A stretch of DNA of 64,000 nucleotides from Salinihabitans flavidus (GTDB lineage Bacteria; Pseudomonadota; Alphaproteobacteria; Rhodobacterales; Rhodobacteraceae). Positions 43,364 through 52,412 of this stretch are shown piece after piece (positions within the stretch are counted from its first letter, which is position 1; each line of letters begins with the position of its first letter). A program made the translations under genes and the position numbers. The stretch lies in the NCBI RefSeq assembly GCF_900110425.1, contig NZ_FODS01000006.1, positions 121,767 through 185,766 on the forward strand, read 5' to 3'. Below the pieces are notes generated by a model. The model was not told where the DNA came from, ran no database searches, and saw nothing but the letters and a program-made list of their open reading frames with translations.

Positions 43364-44101
43364 TTACTCGCGGCTGCCGAAAAGTTGCAGCAGGAACATG
43401 AACATGTTGATGAAGTCGAGATACAGGCTCAGCGCGCCCATGATGGCGGCCTTGCCCATCCACTCGCGGTCGCCGTTATGGGCGTGGGCGAGATAGGTGT
43501 TCTTGATGTTCTGCGTGTCATAGGCGGTCAGCCCTGCAAAGATCAGAACGCCAAGGATGCTGATCGCGAACTGGATCGCCGGGCTTGCGAGGAAGATGTT
43601 GACGATCATCGCGACCAGAATGCCGATCACACCCATGATCAGAAAGCTGCCCCAGCCGGAAATGTCTTTCTTCGTGGTGTAGCCCCACAACGACAGACCC
43701 GCAAAGGAGATTGCCGTGATGAGGAAGACCTGCGCGATCGACATGCCGGTAAAGGCAATGAAGATCCAACTGATCGACAGACCCATCATCGCCGCGAACG
43801 CATAGAAGAAGAGCTGTGCCCCGGCGGCGGACAGGCGGTTGATCGCTGCGCCGAAGGCAAACACCATGATCAGCGGGGCGAACATGACGATCCAGCCCAG
43901 AATGTTGGGCTGCCCCGTTTCGAGGTTGCGGAAGATACCAAGCAACTGTGGGCTGGTGCCAACCGCCCAGGCCACGGCAAAAGTCAGGAACATTCCTACG
44001 GACATCGTGCCGTAGACCTTGTTCATATGGGCGCGAAGCCCCTCGTCAATCGCGGAGCTGCGCGTGCCCGCAGACGTCCGGATCGTGTCAAATTCAGCCA
44101 T
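43364..44101 (-). CDS. Bax inhibitor-1/YccA family membrane protein
   Basis: The 245-residue protein has a short N-terminal tail and about seven membrane helices, from VYGTMSVGMFLTFAVAW to LSLYLDFINMFMFLLQLFG. The C-terminal ALTAYDTQNIKN and LYLDFINMF segments with Asp residues match the BI-1 calcium-leak/pH-sensing family; bacterial YccA modulates the FtsH protease. Function here is inferred from family. No operon partner is evident. Confidence 0.9.
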   Translation of the reverse strand: MAEFDTIRTSAGTRSSAIDEGLRAHMNKVYGTMSVGMFLTFAVAWAVGTSPQLLGIFRNLETGQPNILGWIVMFAPLIMVFAFGAAINRLSAAGAQLFFYAFAAMMGLSISWIFIAFTGMSIAQVFLITAISFAGLSLWGYTTKKDISGWGSFLIMGVIGILVAMIVNIFLASPAIQFAISILGVLIFAGLTAYDTQNIKNTYLAHAHNGDREWMGKAAIMGALSLYLDFINMFMFLLQLFGSRE

Positions 44102-44224
44102 TCATGCCTCCGATATTGAACCTGCCAGCGGCCCGGGACATCCCGGACCGCAGTTAAAAGACAATATCGGTGAGCGGCGCCCCTTTTTCAAGGATTTCCG
44201 GTGTTTCTCCGGATTGATTTACGA

Positions 44225-44437
44225 TCAGTCCCGCCATGTGGCCGGCACATCCCAGAAAGGTCGTTCAGCTTCGTGTTGCACATCGCTCCGGCTCAGACCC
44301 AGATCGCGCAGCGCGGCATCATCGAGACGGTTGAGGGCTTTGCGCTGGCGGTGCAGCGCGACGAAGTCAGCCAATGTGACACGCCGCCGCGAAGTAAGCG
44401 GATATGCGGCACGGGTGATCGAGTTGAAGAAGGTCAC
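44225..44437 (-). CDS. DUF1127 family small protein
   Basis: The 70-residue protein contains the DUF1127 core RRRVTLADFVALHRQRKALNRLDDAALRDLGLSRSD, rich in Arg and Leu. The longer alphaproteobacterial DUF1127 proteins are linked to RNA-binding roles; the short ones are less studied. It lies divergent from the LysR gene with 126 nt between. Confidence 0.85.
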   Translation of the reverse strand: MTFFNSITRAAYPLTSRRRVTLADFVALHRQRKALNRLDDAALRDLGLSRSDVQHEAERPFWDVPATWRD

Positions 44438-44481
44438 ATTCTGGATCCTTTTGCTAGACTGTGATGGAGTGCGTTGGAGTC

Positions 44482-44496
44482 ATCAATTTGGTTGAT
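44482..44496. promoter_or_regulatory. 15-bp inverted repeat between DUF1127 and LysR genes
   Basis: ATCAA-TTTGG-TTGAT has perfect 5-base arms. The half-site order is opposite to an FNR site. It is 68 nt before the lysR start and could be an autoregulatory LysR operator, though not a T-N11-A match. Confidence 0.35.
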
Positions 44497-44563
44497 AGAT
44501 AGTTGATGCGAGGGTATGTTGAAAACGAATGTTCGTGGGATATACCATCAGGGATATTGATGA

Positions 44564-45469
44564 ATGCGGAATTTGGATGTCACAACTCTTAGAAGCTTTG
44601 CGGCCGTTGCCGAGCTGGGTGGGGTCACGCGGGCCGCTGGGTTTCTGCACCTGACGCAATCTGCGGTCTCGATGCAGCTCAAGCGGTTGGAGGAGCTTCT
44701 GGGAGTATCGCTTCTGGACCGAGGTGGCCGGGGCATTGCCCTGACTGCGGAGGGCGAACAACTCCTGAGGTATGCAAGGCGTATGGTTGCGCTCAACGAT
44801 GAAGCGGTGCAGCGACTGACACATGAGGCGTTCGAGGGTATGGTGACCTTTTGCGTGCCCCATGACATCATTACCCCGGCTGTTCCGCGTGTCCTGCAAC
44901 AGTTCAATGCCGCCTATCCGAGGGTGCGGGTACAGCTCATTGCCTCCTACACCACTGCCCTCAAGGCGCAGTTCGAGCGTGGAGAGTGCGACCTGATCCT
45001 AACCACGGAAGGGCACACGCCCGATGAGGCCGAGAAGCTTTGCACCCTTCCTCTGGTCTGGATCGGGGCCCCCGGTGGAACCACATGGCGGCGCAGGCCG
45101 CTTCGGTTTGCATCGTGCCGCCATTGCCTGTTTCGTCCGAGGACGCTTGCGGCACTGGATGCCGAGGGGATCGAGTGGGAGGCGGCGATTGATACCGAAT
45201 CAGACAAGACGGTGGAGGCCACGGTCAGTGCCGATTTGGCGGTAAGTTCGATGATCGAGGGAACCGAGCCATCGCATCTGGAGGTGATCGACCATGGCGG
45301 GGCGCTGCCCGATCTGGGTCAGCAGAACATCAATATGTATGTGGCCGATCCGGCGAAAGGTGAGGTTATCTCTTACCTGTCCGATCTCATTCGGCAGAGC
45401 TTTGGCCTTCAGGCTGCCCGCAAGGAGAGTGCCCCGCGCCGGGTTGTCTCCTTGAGTTCTACGGCCTGA
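44564..45469 (+). CDS. LysR family transcriptional regulator
   Basis: The 301-residue protein has an N-terminal winged HTH at about 1-65 (LRSFAAVAELGGVTRAAGFL, then QSAVSMQLKRLEELLGV) and a LysR substrate-binding domain (about 90-290). Its effector and targets are unknown. The neighbour downstream is a convergent quinone oxidoreductase with a 39-nt gap, so that gene is a candidate target only by proximity. Confidence 0.92.
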   Translation: MRNLDVTTLRSFAAVAELGGVTRAAGFLHLTQSAVSMQLKRLEELLGVSLLDRGGRGIALTAEGEQLLRYARRMVALNDEAVQRLTHEAFEGMVTFCVPHDIITPAVPRVLQQFNAAYPRVRVQLIASYTTALKAQFERGECDLILTTEGHTPDEAEKLCTLPLVWIGAPGGTTWRRRPLRFASCRHCLFRPRTLAALDAEGIEWEAAIDTESDKTVEATVSADLAVSSMIEGTEPSHLEVIDHGGALPDLGQQNINMYVADPAKGEVISYLSDLIRQSFGLQAARKESAPRRVVSLSSTA

Positions 45470-45508
45470 AGCGACTCGAACCTGCGTCCCCCTGGCTTGG
45501 GACATGCT

Positions 45509-46471
45509 TCATGTCGTGGTGATCACGACCTTGCCAGTGGATTTCCGGCTGCGCAAAAGGTCCATGCCTTCGTCTGTTCGTTCGAGGGGCAGGGTGTGGC
45601 TTATATGCGGGGAGAGTTTGCCCTCGCTGTGCCAGTCGAACAGGGTGGTCAGGCTGTTCGTGACAACCTGCGGCTTGAAGACGAGATAGCCGCCCCAGTA
45701 GACCCCCATCACGGTCAGGTTCTTGACCATAAGGTGATTGGCAGGAATTTGCGGAATATCCCCGCTGGCAAACCCGATGGGCAAGATGCGCGCTTCGGGA
45801 CGGCAGGCCCGGAAGGCGGCCTTGAAAAGATCCCCGCCCACCGGATCATAGACCACATCCGCCCCGCCAAGGGCCTTGACCCGCGTGCGCAGATCGTCGG
45901 TCACGGAATCGATCAGGTGATCGGCGCCGGCCTTTTCCGCGATAGACAGTTTGTCCGCCCCGCGTGCGCAGGCAATGACATTGGCGCCCATAAGCTTGCC
46001 GATCTCGACCGCCGTAAGGCCAACACCGCCTGCCGCCCCCAGCACCAGCAAGGTTTCACCGGGCTGCATCCGGGCACGATAGTTGAGCGCCAGATGGCTT
46101 GTGCCGTAGGTCACCATGAAGGCGGCGGCCGTATCAAAGCGCATTCCGTTGGGCAGAGGCACCGCTCGTGCGGCATCGAAACACCCGAACTCCGCAAGCC
46201 CCCCATGGCCACCGAAAACGGCAACCCGCGTTCCCACCTCTGGTCCGTCAGTTTCAGGGCCGAGCGCATCGACAACGCCCGCCACTTCCATCCCGCAGAC
46301 AAAGGGCAACTCCGGTGTTTCTTGATAGGTGCCATTCTGCATGAGCAAGTCGGCGAAGTTGAGACCACAAGCATGAATCCTGAGGCGAATCTCTCCTTTT
46401 CCCGGTGATGGAATCGGCGTATCCACCATCGTGGGCGGAATGCTAAAGCTGGTGACCTGGTAGGCGCGCAT
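45509..46471 (-). CDS. NADPH:quinone oxidoreductase family (zinc-free MDR) protein
   Basis: The 320-residue protein starts MRAYQVTSFSIPPTMVDTPI and has GLNFADLLMQNGTY, GMEVAGVVDALG and the Rossmann loop VLGAAGGVGLTAVEIGKLMGA. The structural zinc Cys cluster of alcohol dehydrogenases is absent, as expected for the QOR/acryloyl-CoA branch. It reduces quinones or enoyl compounds with NADPH; the natural substrate is not known. The ATG at 46471 was chosen over upstream frames with no family match. Confidence 0.9.
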   Translation of the reverse strand: MRAYQVTSFSIPPTMVDTPIPSPGKGEIRLRIHACGLNFADLLMQNGTYQETPELPFVCGMEVAGVVDALGPETDGPEVGTRVAVFGGHGGLAEFGCFDAARAVPLPNGMRFDTAAAFMVTYGTSHLALNYRARMQPGETLLVLGAAGGVGLTAVEIGKLMGANVIACARGADKLSIAEKAGADHLIDSVTDDLRTRVKALGGADVVYDPVGGDLFKAAFRACRPEARILPIGFASGDIPQIPANHLMVKNLTVMGVYWGGYLVFKPQVVTNSLTTLFDWHSEGKLSPHISHTLPLERTDEGMDLLRSRKSTGKVVITTT

Positions 46472-46772
46472 TTCTATTTCCTGTTGTGTCGACTCTCTAT
46501 ATCCGGGCATGCGAAGATGCACAATTATTTCGGTTTGGCAGCATGTTAGGGCGAGAGTTGCGACCCGTATGGACAAGCACTGATTGAGCAACCCAAGGTA
46601 GGGAAGCGCTTCAAACTTTCTCAATAAACTTGATCCGGCGATTGGAACTGCTAATATATACTGATCGCTGTAGGGATGCGCGGTGATCGTGAGATATGAG
46701 TTCGTATAAGTGTTGCGGGATCTGACCCGACGGTCAAATGCGATCGGAAACCAAGTTTAGAGGAGTCGTTTG
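46472..46772. other. 301-bp intergenic region before the XRE gene
   Basis: It separates the divergent quinone oxidoreductase and XRE genes. Composition is lower in GC than the genes around it, with TAATATATACTG near 46650. A ribosome site AGAGGAG stands 8 nt before the XRE start. No RNA gene or repeat is evident. Confidence 0.5.
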
Positions 46773-47138
46773 ATGACGCACCCAGTGGATGTTCATGTTG
46801 GCAAACGCATTCGTCATCGGCGGTGGCTTGTCGGGATGACGCAACAGCAGCTGGCTGAACACGTTGGAATTAAATTTCAACAGATTCAGAAGTATGAAAC
46901 GGGCGCCAATCGCGTGAGTGCTTCGCGCCTGTGGGATATTGCCGACGCATTGGAAGTGCCGGTCAGTTTCTTCTTCGAAGGACTTGATGCACAGGAAAAC
47001 GGTCAGCATTCCTCGGTTCCGGCCGATCTCATGGGAGACAAGGAGGCGCTTGACCTGGTGCGCTCCTACTACGCAATCCCGGAAAATCAGCGCCGCCGCC
47101 TGTTCGAACTTGCCCGCGTTCTGAGCGACGTGGCCTGA
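46773..47138 (+). CDS. XRE family helix-turn-helix regulator
   Basis: The 121-residue protein has a Cro/C1-type HTH at about 12-66 (RIRHRRWLVGMTQQQLAEHV, then QIQKYETGANRVSASRLWDI) and a helical C-terminal tail (ALDLVRSYYAIPENQRRRLFE) likely for dimerising. Proteins of this size are frequent in Rhodobacterales. It begins at ATG 46773; no toxin or phage partner is nearby. Targets are unknown. Confidence 0.9.
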   Translation: MTHPVDVHVGKRIRHRRWLVGMTQQQLAEHVGIKFQQIQKYETGANRVSASRLWDIADALEVPVSFFFEGLDAQENGQHSSVPADLMGDKEALDLVRSYYAIPENQRRRLFELARVLSDVA

Positions 47139-47308
47139 AAGGCACCACCAACGCCACGCTGAGACAAGGCGATCACAGTTCGGGACTCCGGATCTGTGAC
47201 CCCATTTTTCTCGTCCAACAGGATATTTGGTCGGCGACCGTGGCTCTGGTCAGCTCCATCCAGGCCTGCTAGGCGGGTCTCATGCCATACCAGTGAGGGG
47301 ATGCGGTC

Positions 47309-48103
47309 GTGGTTGGGTTCGACAGAGCAGAAATCGCGGACGTGGCCGGTGCGGCGGCCGATGCCGCAGGGGCGGTTATTCTGCCATATTTCCGACAGAT
47401 GAATCTGGGCATGGAAAACAAGGATGCCGCCGGCTTCGATCCTGTCACGATCGCGGATCGCGCCGCGGAAGAAGCGATGCGCGACGTTCTTTCCGAACGT
47501 CGGCCCGGTGACGGAATCCTGGGTGAAGAGCTCGGCTTTACCGAAGGAGATACTGGGTTGACCTGGGTGCTCGATCCGATTGACGGAACGCGCGGGTTCA
47601 TAAGCGGCACACCGACGTGGGGAGTTCTCGTGGCACTTTCCGACGCGACAGGGCCACGGTTCGGGTTGATGGATCAACCCTATATAGGAGAGCGTTTTGT
47701 CGGAGGTCTGGGCTACGCCGAAATGCACGGCCCGTTGGGGCGGCGCCCTTTGAAAACGCGCGCGGTGCGCAATCTGGGTGACGCCACGCTGTTTACCACC
47801 TTCCCCGAGGTCGGATCACAGACAGAAGCTGTGGCATTCCGTGCAGTATCGGAGCGGGTGCAGCTCACGCGATATGGAATGGATTGCTATGCCTATGCGC
47901 TTCTGGCGGCAGGGCAGGTGGATCTCGTGATCGAGGCGGGCCTCAATGCCTATGATGTCCACGCTCCGATCGCATTGATAGAGGCCGCAGGGGGGGTTGT
48001 GACCAACTGGACCGGCGGGCCCGCACATGGCGGGGGGCGGATCTTGGCTGCTGCGACACCGGGCATACACGCTCAAGCAATTGATATATTGATGAATTAC
48101 TGA
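47309..48103 (+). CDS. hisN: Inositol monophosphatase family protein, histidinol-phosphatase-like
   Basis: The 264-residue protein has the metal-binding motifs GEELGF and WVLDPIDGTRGFISGTP, with the second Asp site in GLNAYDVHAPIALIEAAGG. The PIDGTRGF form and overall pattern match HisN-type histidinol-phosphate phosphatases, but a general IMPase or 3'-phosphoadenosine phosphatase remains possible. The start is GTG at 47309 (VVGFDRAEI). No his genes are nearby. Confidence 0.82.
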   Translation: MVGFDRAEIADVAGAAADAAGAVILPYFRQMNLGMENKDAAGFDPVTIADRAAEEAMRDVLSERRPGDGILGEELGFTEGDTGLTWVLDPIDGTRGFISGTPTWGVLVALSDATGPRFGLMDQPYIGERFVGGLGYAEMHGPLGRRPLKTRAVRNLGDATLFTTFPEVGSQTEAVAFRAVSERVQLTRYGMDCYAYALLAAGQVDLVIEAGLNAYDVHAPIALIEAAGGVVTNWTGGPAHGGGRILAAATPGIHAQAIDILMNY

Positions 48104-48120
48104 TTGCAGATGTCGATCTC

Positions 48121-48510
48121 TTAGTCAAAGAAGTGGGGTGTTCCGGAAGGTTCGGCCGGTTGTCGTGGAGTCGGTGCCGCGCCGTCATGCAGCAGGCGAT
48201 GGCGGAGATCGTGAAGCTGTAAAAGCGAACTCAGCGATTGCGTTTCGATCTGTATGGAGCCGTCGGTTTCGGTCGCGAAGAAACGCAGGAGCGCCGTCAC
48301 ATCGTCCAGTGACTGACGCAGGAGATCGATCTCCTGCAAAACGATCGGTGCGGATTCAGTGCTGGTGTGTGCCAGGGTGCCAAGTGCCTCATCCAGTTGG
48401 CGTGCCAGATCGGAGAGACCGTGAACCTCCACTGCGGTCCGACGTAGCAGAGCGTCCAGTGGTTGCCTGCCTTGTTCGTATGAGAAAGGAGAGATCACCT
48501 TGTCCTTCAC
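48121..48510 (-). CDS. Uncharacterised protein, last gene of the chemotaxis operon
   Basis: The 129-residue product is almost entirely helical (QPLDALLRRTAVEVHGLSDL, LQEIDLLRQSLDDVTALLRF) with Leu-rich heptad-like spacing, suggesting a four-helix or coiled-coil fold. The GTG at 48510 overlaps the CheY stop by 4 nt (GTGA), like the other junctions in this operon; an ATG at 48537 would overlap it by 31 nt. No CheX, CheZ or CheD motif is seen. A phosphatase-like or structural role in signalling is inference. Confidence 0.72.
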   Translation of the reverse strand: MKDKVISPFSYEQGRQPLDALLRRTAVEVHGLSDLARQLDEALGTLAHTSTESAPIVLQEIDLLRQSLDDVTALLRFFATETDGSIQIETQSLSSLLQLHDLRHRLLHDGAAPTPRQPAEPSGTPHFFD

Positions 48511-48893
48511 AACTTCCCCACCACTTTTTCGATACAAGCCTTGAGGTCGATCACCGAAAAGGGCTTGCGCAGGAAATTGTTCATCGCGAGTTTCCGCCCC
48601 TTGTCTATGATCTCCTGATCGGCCCGCCCGGTGATCAGAATGAAACCAATACGCTGGGTCACCTTATTGCGGCGCAGTGCCTCGAGCAGTTGAAGACCAT
48701 CCACACCGGGCATGTTGTAGTCCGAGATAACAAGGTGCACCGGGGATGCCGAAAGGCTGCGCATCGCTGCGGCGCCGTCATTTTCGCTTCGGTAGTTGAC
48801 GATCCCGATCTCGTCGAGCGCCTGCGTGATCAACGCGCGGCTCGTCGACATGTCGTCCACCACCATGACATGAAGTCGGTCCTTGGTACTCAT
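48507..48893 (-). CDS. CheY-like response regulator (second in operon)
   Basis: The 128-residue single receiver domain has the acidic pocket VVDDMSTSR, the phospho-acceptor Asp in LVISDYNMPG, Thr in ILITGR and Lys in FLRKPF. It should be phosphorylated by the CheA in this operon. It overlaps cheR by 4 nt upstream and the last gene by 4 nt. It differs enough from the other CheY (52413) that the two may act as output and phosphate sink. Confidence 0.92.
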   Translation of the reverse strand: MSTKDRLHVMVVDDMSTSRALITQALDEIGIVNYRSENDGAAAMRSLSASPVHLVISDYNMPGVDGLQLLEALRRNKVTQRIGFILITGRADQEIIDKGRKLAMNNFLRKPFSVIDLKACIEKVVGKL

Positions 48894-49807
48894 GACGTCA
48901 CCCTCGCTGCGGTTGGCGTGCCGGAGGAAACATCTCCGACCGGAGTTCTGTTGCGGGTATAGCTGGTCTTTCCGTCAGCGTCGAAATAGGCATGCCCGGT
49001 TGTCGAGAGCCGTTCCGAATGACCCAGATAGAGTGTGCCGCCAGGACGGAGCTTCGCCGCAAATCGCGGCCAGAGGCTATCCTGTGTATCGCTGTTGAAG
49101 TAGATCACCACGTTGCGGCACATCACGACATCGAACGGGCCACGGAAGGGCCAGTCGCCAAGCAGGTTCAATTCGCGGAATGCGATTAGTTGGCGCGCGG
49201 CGGGCGACACGGCCACCAGGTCGGGGCGCGCCGGATGATCGGTTGTATGACGCACACCGCAATCATACGGCAGACCCGCGATCGCACTGGTGGGATAGAG
49301 GCCATCCTGCGCCTGTCGGATCACGTTGGTGTCGATATCGGTCGCCAGTATGCGGATATCGTGAGTCGGTGCTTCGGGGCACAGGTCGAGCAGGGTAAAG
49401 GCGAGGCTGTAGGGTTCTTCGCCGCTTGAACACCCCGCCGACCAGAACCGGATCCGCCCCCCCTTGCGCGCCTGTGCAATCAGGTCTGGCAGCAGATTGG
49501 AGCGTAAATCCTCGAATTGCTGATTTTCGCGGAAGAAGCGGGTGACATTTGTCGTCAGTGCCATAACAAACTGACGTTTCTCTTCGATATGGTCATGTGA
49601 CTGAAGCAGCGAGATATAGTCCGTAAATCCAGTCAAGCCCAATGCCCGAAGACGTTTTGACAGGCGCGAGACCACCATCGGGCGCTTCGACTCGATCAAC
49701 TCGATTCCGGTTTCGGCCGCAAGAAGTTCCGACAGGGCGCGAAACTCACTTGGCGTGAGTTGAAACGGGCCGGACTCGCGCGACCGGCGGCCCTGCTCCT
49801 CTATCAC
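48890..49807 (-). CDS. cheR: Chemotaxis protein methyltransferase
   Basis: The 305-residue enzyme has the N-terminal helical domain and a C-terminal SAM domain with SAGCSSGEEPYSLAFTLLDL and the conserved VTRFFRENQQF. It methylates receptor Glu residues using SAM. No receptor or CheB methylesterase is encoded in this operon, so its substrate must be made elsewhere. It overlaps cheW and cheY by 4 nt each. Confidence 0.93.
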   Translation of the reverse strand: MIEEQGRRSRESGPFQLTPSEFRALSELLAAETGIELIESKRPMVVSRLSKRLRALGLTGFTDYISLLQSHDHIEEKRQFVMALTTNVTRFFRENQQFEDLRSNLLPDLIAQARKGGRIRFWSAGCSSGEEPYSLAFTLLDLCPEAPTHDIRILATDIDTNVIRQAQDGLYPTSAIAGLPYDCGVRHTTDHPARPDLVAVSPAARQLIAFRELNLLGDWPFRGPFDVVMCRNVVIYFNSDTQDSLWPRFAAKLRPGGTLYLGHSERLSTTGHAYFDADGKTSYTRNRTPVGDVSSGTPTAARVTS

Positions 49808-50268
49808 CGCGGCTCGCCCGTATTGGCGGGGACGACGCAGGTCACGTCGACAACACGGATCATGCGATCGTCCACGGTGAAGAACCCTTCCACGAAATTC
49901 TTCGTTTCCGTGGAGCCTATGTCGGGGGTGGCTTTCATGTCCTCATACGAAACGGTCAGAATATCCGAAACCGCCTCGACGAGGAGGCCAACGGTCATGT
50001 CGTTCACCACCAGGATAATGATCACATGGCGCGGAGTTGCTTCCGTGGCGCCAAGGCCAAGTCGCAGGGAGAGATCCATAACCGGCAGCACCGTGCCGCG
50101 CAGGTTCATCATGCCCTTCACATAGTCGGGCGCATGCGGCAAAACGGTCGTCGGGGACCAGCCACGTATCTCGCGCACGTATCCAATATCGACGCAAAAT
50201 TCCTGATCCGAGACCCGGAATGTGACGATCTCGCGTTCATTGCCCTGGAAGGCTTCTGCATGGTCCAT
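49804..50268 (-). CDS. cheW: Chemotaxis coupling protein
   Basis: CheW couples receptors to CheA. The 154-residue protein shows the CheW fold with VTFRVSDQEFCVDIGYVREI and YVKGMMNLRGTVLPVMDLSL. Length is normal. It starts 4 nt after the cheA stop and overlaps cheR by 4 nt. Confidence 0.93.
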   Translation of the reverse strand: MDHAEAFQGNEREIVTFRVSDQEFCVDIGYVREIRGWSPTTVLPHAPDYVKGMMNLRGTVLPVMDLSLRLGLGATEATPRHVIIILVVNDMTVGLLVEAVSDILTVSYEDMKATPDIGSTETKNFVEGFFTVDDRMIRVVDVTCVVPANTGEPR

Positions 50269-50272
50269 CGGG

Positions 50273-52402
50273 TCAAGCTCCTATCGCCTTGTCGAACAGT
50301 GCCGAGGGCTGCACTGCTCTGGATTTTTCGAAAAGCTGATCGGTATCGACGATCAGCGCGATTTGTCCGTTGCCGAGGATCGTCGCAGCGGAGATGCCAA
50401 CAACCTGGCCATAGTTCTTTTCCAGTCCTTTGATCACAACTTCGCGCTGTTCATGCAGGTGGTCCACAACCGTGGCAATACGCGCGCCGGTCTCGGAATC
50501 AATCAAGAGCAAGGTATGCTCGCTGAGATCCTGGGGCGGTGTCCGAAAGCCGAGAAATGCGCCGAGATCGATCACCGGGATCATTTCGCCATGACTTGCG
50601 AGAACACGATCCCCGGGGCCCATGGCGTGGATTGTGGCCTCGGCGGCGCGTAGAGTTTCACGCAGCATGTTGGTTGGCACCACGACCGTGGCGCCAGCCA
50701 CCTCCACGATCATTCCTTCGAGCACGGCGAGTGTGAGTGGCAGGCTGATTGTGAGACTTGTGCCGCAGCCCGGTTCCGATTCGATGGAAACGCGCCCGCC
50801 GAGGGCCTGGATTTCGTTCTTGACCACATCCATCCCGACCCCGCGGCCCGACAGGTTCGTGACCTCGTCATTGGTGGAGAACCCCGGCAGGAAAAGCAGG
50901 TTGTCGATCTCGGACTGCGACAACTCCGCGTCGGGCGAGATCAACCCGCGAGCCTCGGCGATGCTGCGAACCTTGTCGCGATTGATTCCGCCACCGTCAT
51001 CGGAAAGCCGGATGAGAACGCGGCCTGAGCGGTGCGCGGCGGACAGGGTTACGGTTCCCTGCTCGGGCTTTCCGGCTGCGGCGCGTGCAGATCTGTCCTC
51101 AAGCCCGTGGTCGACGGCATTGCGGATCATGTGGGTCAGTGGATCCACAAGTCGTTCGATCACGGTCTTGTCGACCTCGGTGTAGTCGCCCTCGGTCGCA
51201 AAACGCGCGGGTTTGTCAGTCGTTTGTGACACCTCTCGCACGATGCGCGACATACGTTGGAAAAGCGACTTCACAGGCTGGGCGCGAATGGCGATCACGC
51301 TCTCCTGAAGCTGGCTGGAAAGCTGCTTGAGCTGGCCCATCGCCGTGCCGACCTTGTTGTCGCTGTCGAGTTTCATTTCGGTCACGGACTGGCTCAGCAT
51401 GGCCTCGCTGATGACCAGCTCACCGACGATGTTGATCAACCGTTCGACCCTGTCGAGATCGACACGGATCGTATTCTTGGTCCCGGCGGCTTTTCGGGTG
51501 GGACCGTCCGACCTGACCGAATCCTGATCGGTTGGAGAACCTGCCATGGAAGCATTGGCCGGTGCGGTGGCATCAGGACCAGCCGAATGGGGGGGCGCCG
51601 GATCGACAGGCGTATCGGAGCCGGGATCGTCAGAAAGGAATTCGAGGAGGCAGAACCCCTCCACGAACTCGAAAACCTCTCGGATCTCAGTTTCAGTTCG
51701 GGTTGTGTCGAGCGTCAGAGTCCACGTGATGGCGGGCTCGTCCCAGTCAAGTTCTGCCAGAGAGCGCAGGGCCGTGAGATCTGCCTCGACGGACAGATCT
51801 CCCATCTCTTCGAGAGCCCGAAAGAGCAATGCCGGGTCGTTGCCGTTGACATAAAGATCCTTCAGGGCGGTAAAGCGCATCACGACCGGCCCTGCCTCCT
51901 CACCCTCAGAAAGAGGCGAATCGAGATCCAGGGTCAGCGGCTGAAAATCGACGTCTCCAATCTCATTCGTGCAAGAGGTTTCGGGGGCGCCGCCAGCGGC
52001 GGGCACGGCATCGCCACCGGCATTTGACAATGTGAGCAACTGCGCCAGAAGCTCGCCGCCATGCACGAGATCAGGCTCTGTCCCACTCTGGGCTGCATCA
52101 ACCAGATCGGCAAGGTGGTCACCCGATTGCAGGAACAAAGAGAGCATTTCGGGATTCACGGTGTTCTCGCCGGCGCGCACTTCATCGAGCAGGTTCTCGA
52201 AAGCGTGGGCAAACTCGACAAGGGTTTCCATGCCGAAGGCGCCTGCGCCCCCCTTGATCGAATGAACAGCACGGAAGACGGCGTTGATCGTCTCCATGTC
52301 CGTGCTGTCATGCTCCAGTTCGGCAAAGCCGTCTGTGAGGGATTCGAGCAGATCCTCACATTCCTGAAAGAACAGCTCGCGCAGGTTGGTCTTGGAATTC
52401 AT
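50273..52402 (-). CDS. cheA: Chemotaxis histidine kinase
   Basis: The 709-residue kinase has a P1 HPt domain with AVHSIKGGAGAFGMETLVEF (phospho-His about 47), a P2-like region (about 180-290), P3 dimer helices, P4 ATPase with THMIRNAVDHGLED, LSDDGGGINRD and GFSTNDEV, and a C-terminal P5 CheW-like domain. The start ATG at 52402 (MNSKTNLRELFFQE) was chosen over an upstream in-frame ATG at 52486. It lies 10 nt after cheY. Confidence 0.95.
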   Translation of the reverse strand: MNSKTNLRELFFQECEDLLESLTDGFAELEHDSTDMETINAVFRAVHSIKGGAGAFGMETLVEFAHAFENLLDEVRAGENTVNPEMLSLFLQSGDHLADLVDAAQSGTEPDLVHGGELLAQLLTLSNAGGDAVPAAGGAPETSCTNEIGDVDFQPLTLDLDSPLSEGEEAGPVVMRFTALKDLYVNGNDPALLFRALEEMGDLSVEADLTALRSLAELDWDEPAITWTLTLDTTRTETEIREVFEFVEGFCLLEFLSDDPGSDTPVDPAPPHSAGPDATAPANASMAGSPTDQDSVRSDGPTRKAAGTKNTIRVDLDRVERLINIVGELVISEAMLSQSVTEMKLDSDNKVGTAMGQLKQLSSQLQESVIAIRAQPVKSLFQRMSRIVREVSQTTDKPARFATEGDYTEVDKTVIERLVDPLTHMIRNAVDHGLEDRSARAAAGKPEQGTVTLSAAHRSGRVLIRLSDDGGGINRDKVRSIAEARGLISPDAELSQSEIDNLLFLPGFSTNDEVTNLSGRGVGMDVVKNEIQALGGRVSIESEPGCGTSLTISLPLTLAVLEGMIVEVAGATVVVPTNMLRETLRAAEATIHAMGPGDRVLASHGEMIPVIDLGAFLGFRTPPQDLSEHTLLLIDSETGARIATVVDHLHEQREVVIKGLEKNYGQVVGISAATILGNGQIALIVDTDQLFEKSRAVQPSALFDKAIGA

Positions 52403-52412
52403 CTTTGCCCCC

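Noticed and set aside
44482..44496. Second FNR site before the LysR gene
   Set aside because: Half-sites are in the reverse order (ATCAA first, TTGAT second) with a 5-nt gap, which does not match TTGAT-N4-ATCAA.
46773..47138. Prophage repressor
   Set aside because: No integrase, att site or phage structural gene is near; single XRE proteins of this size are common chromosomal regulators.
48078..48090. FNR-like TTGATATATTGAT at the end of the hisN-like gene
   Set aside because: The two TTGAT units are direct, not inverted, and lie inside coding sequence.
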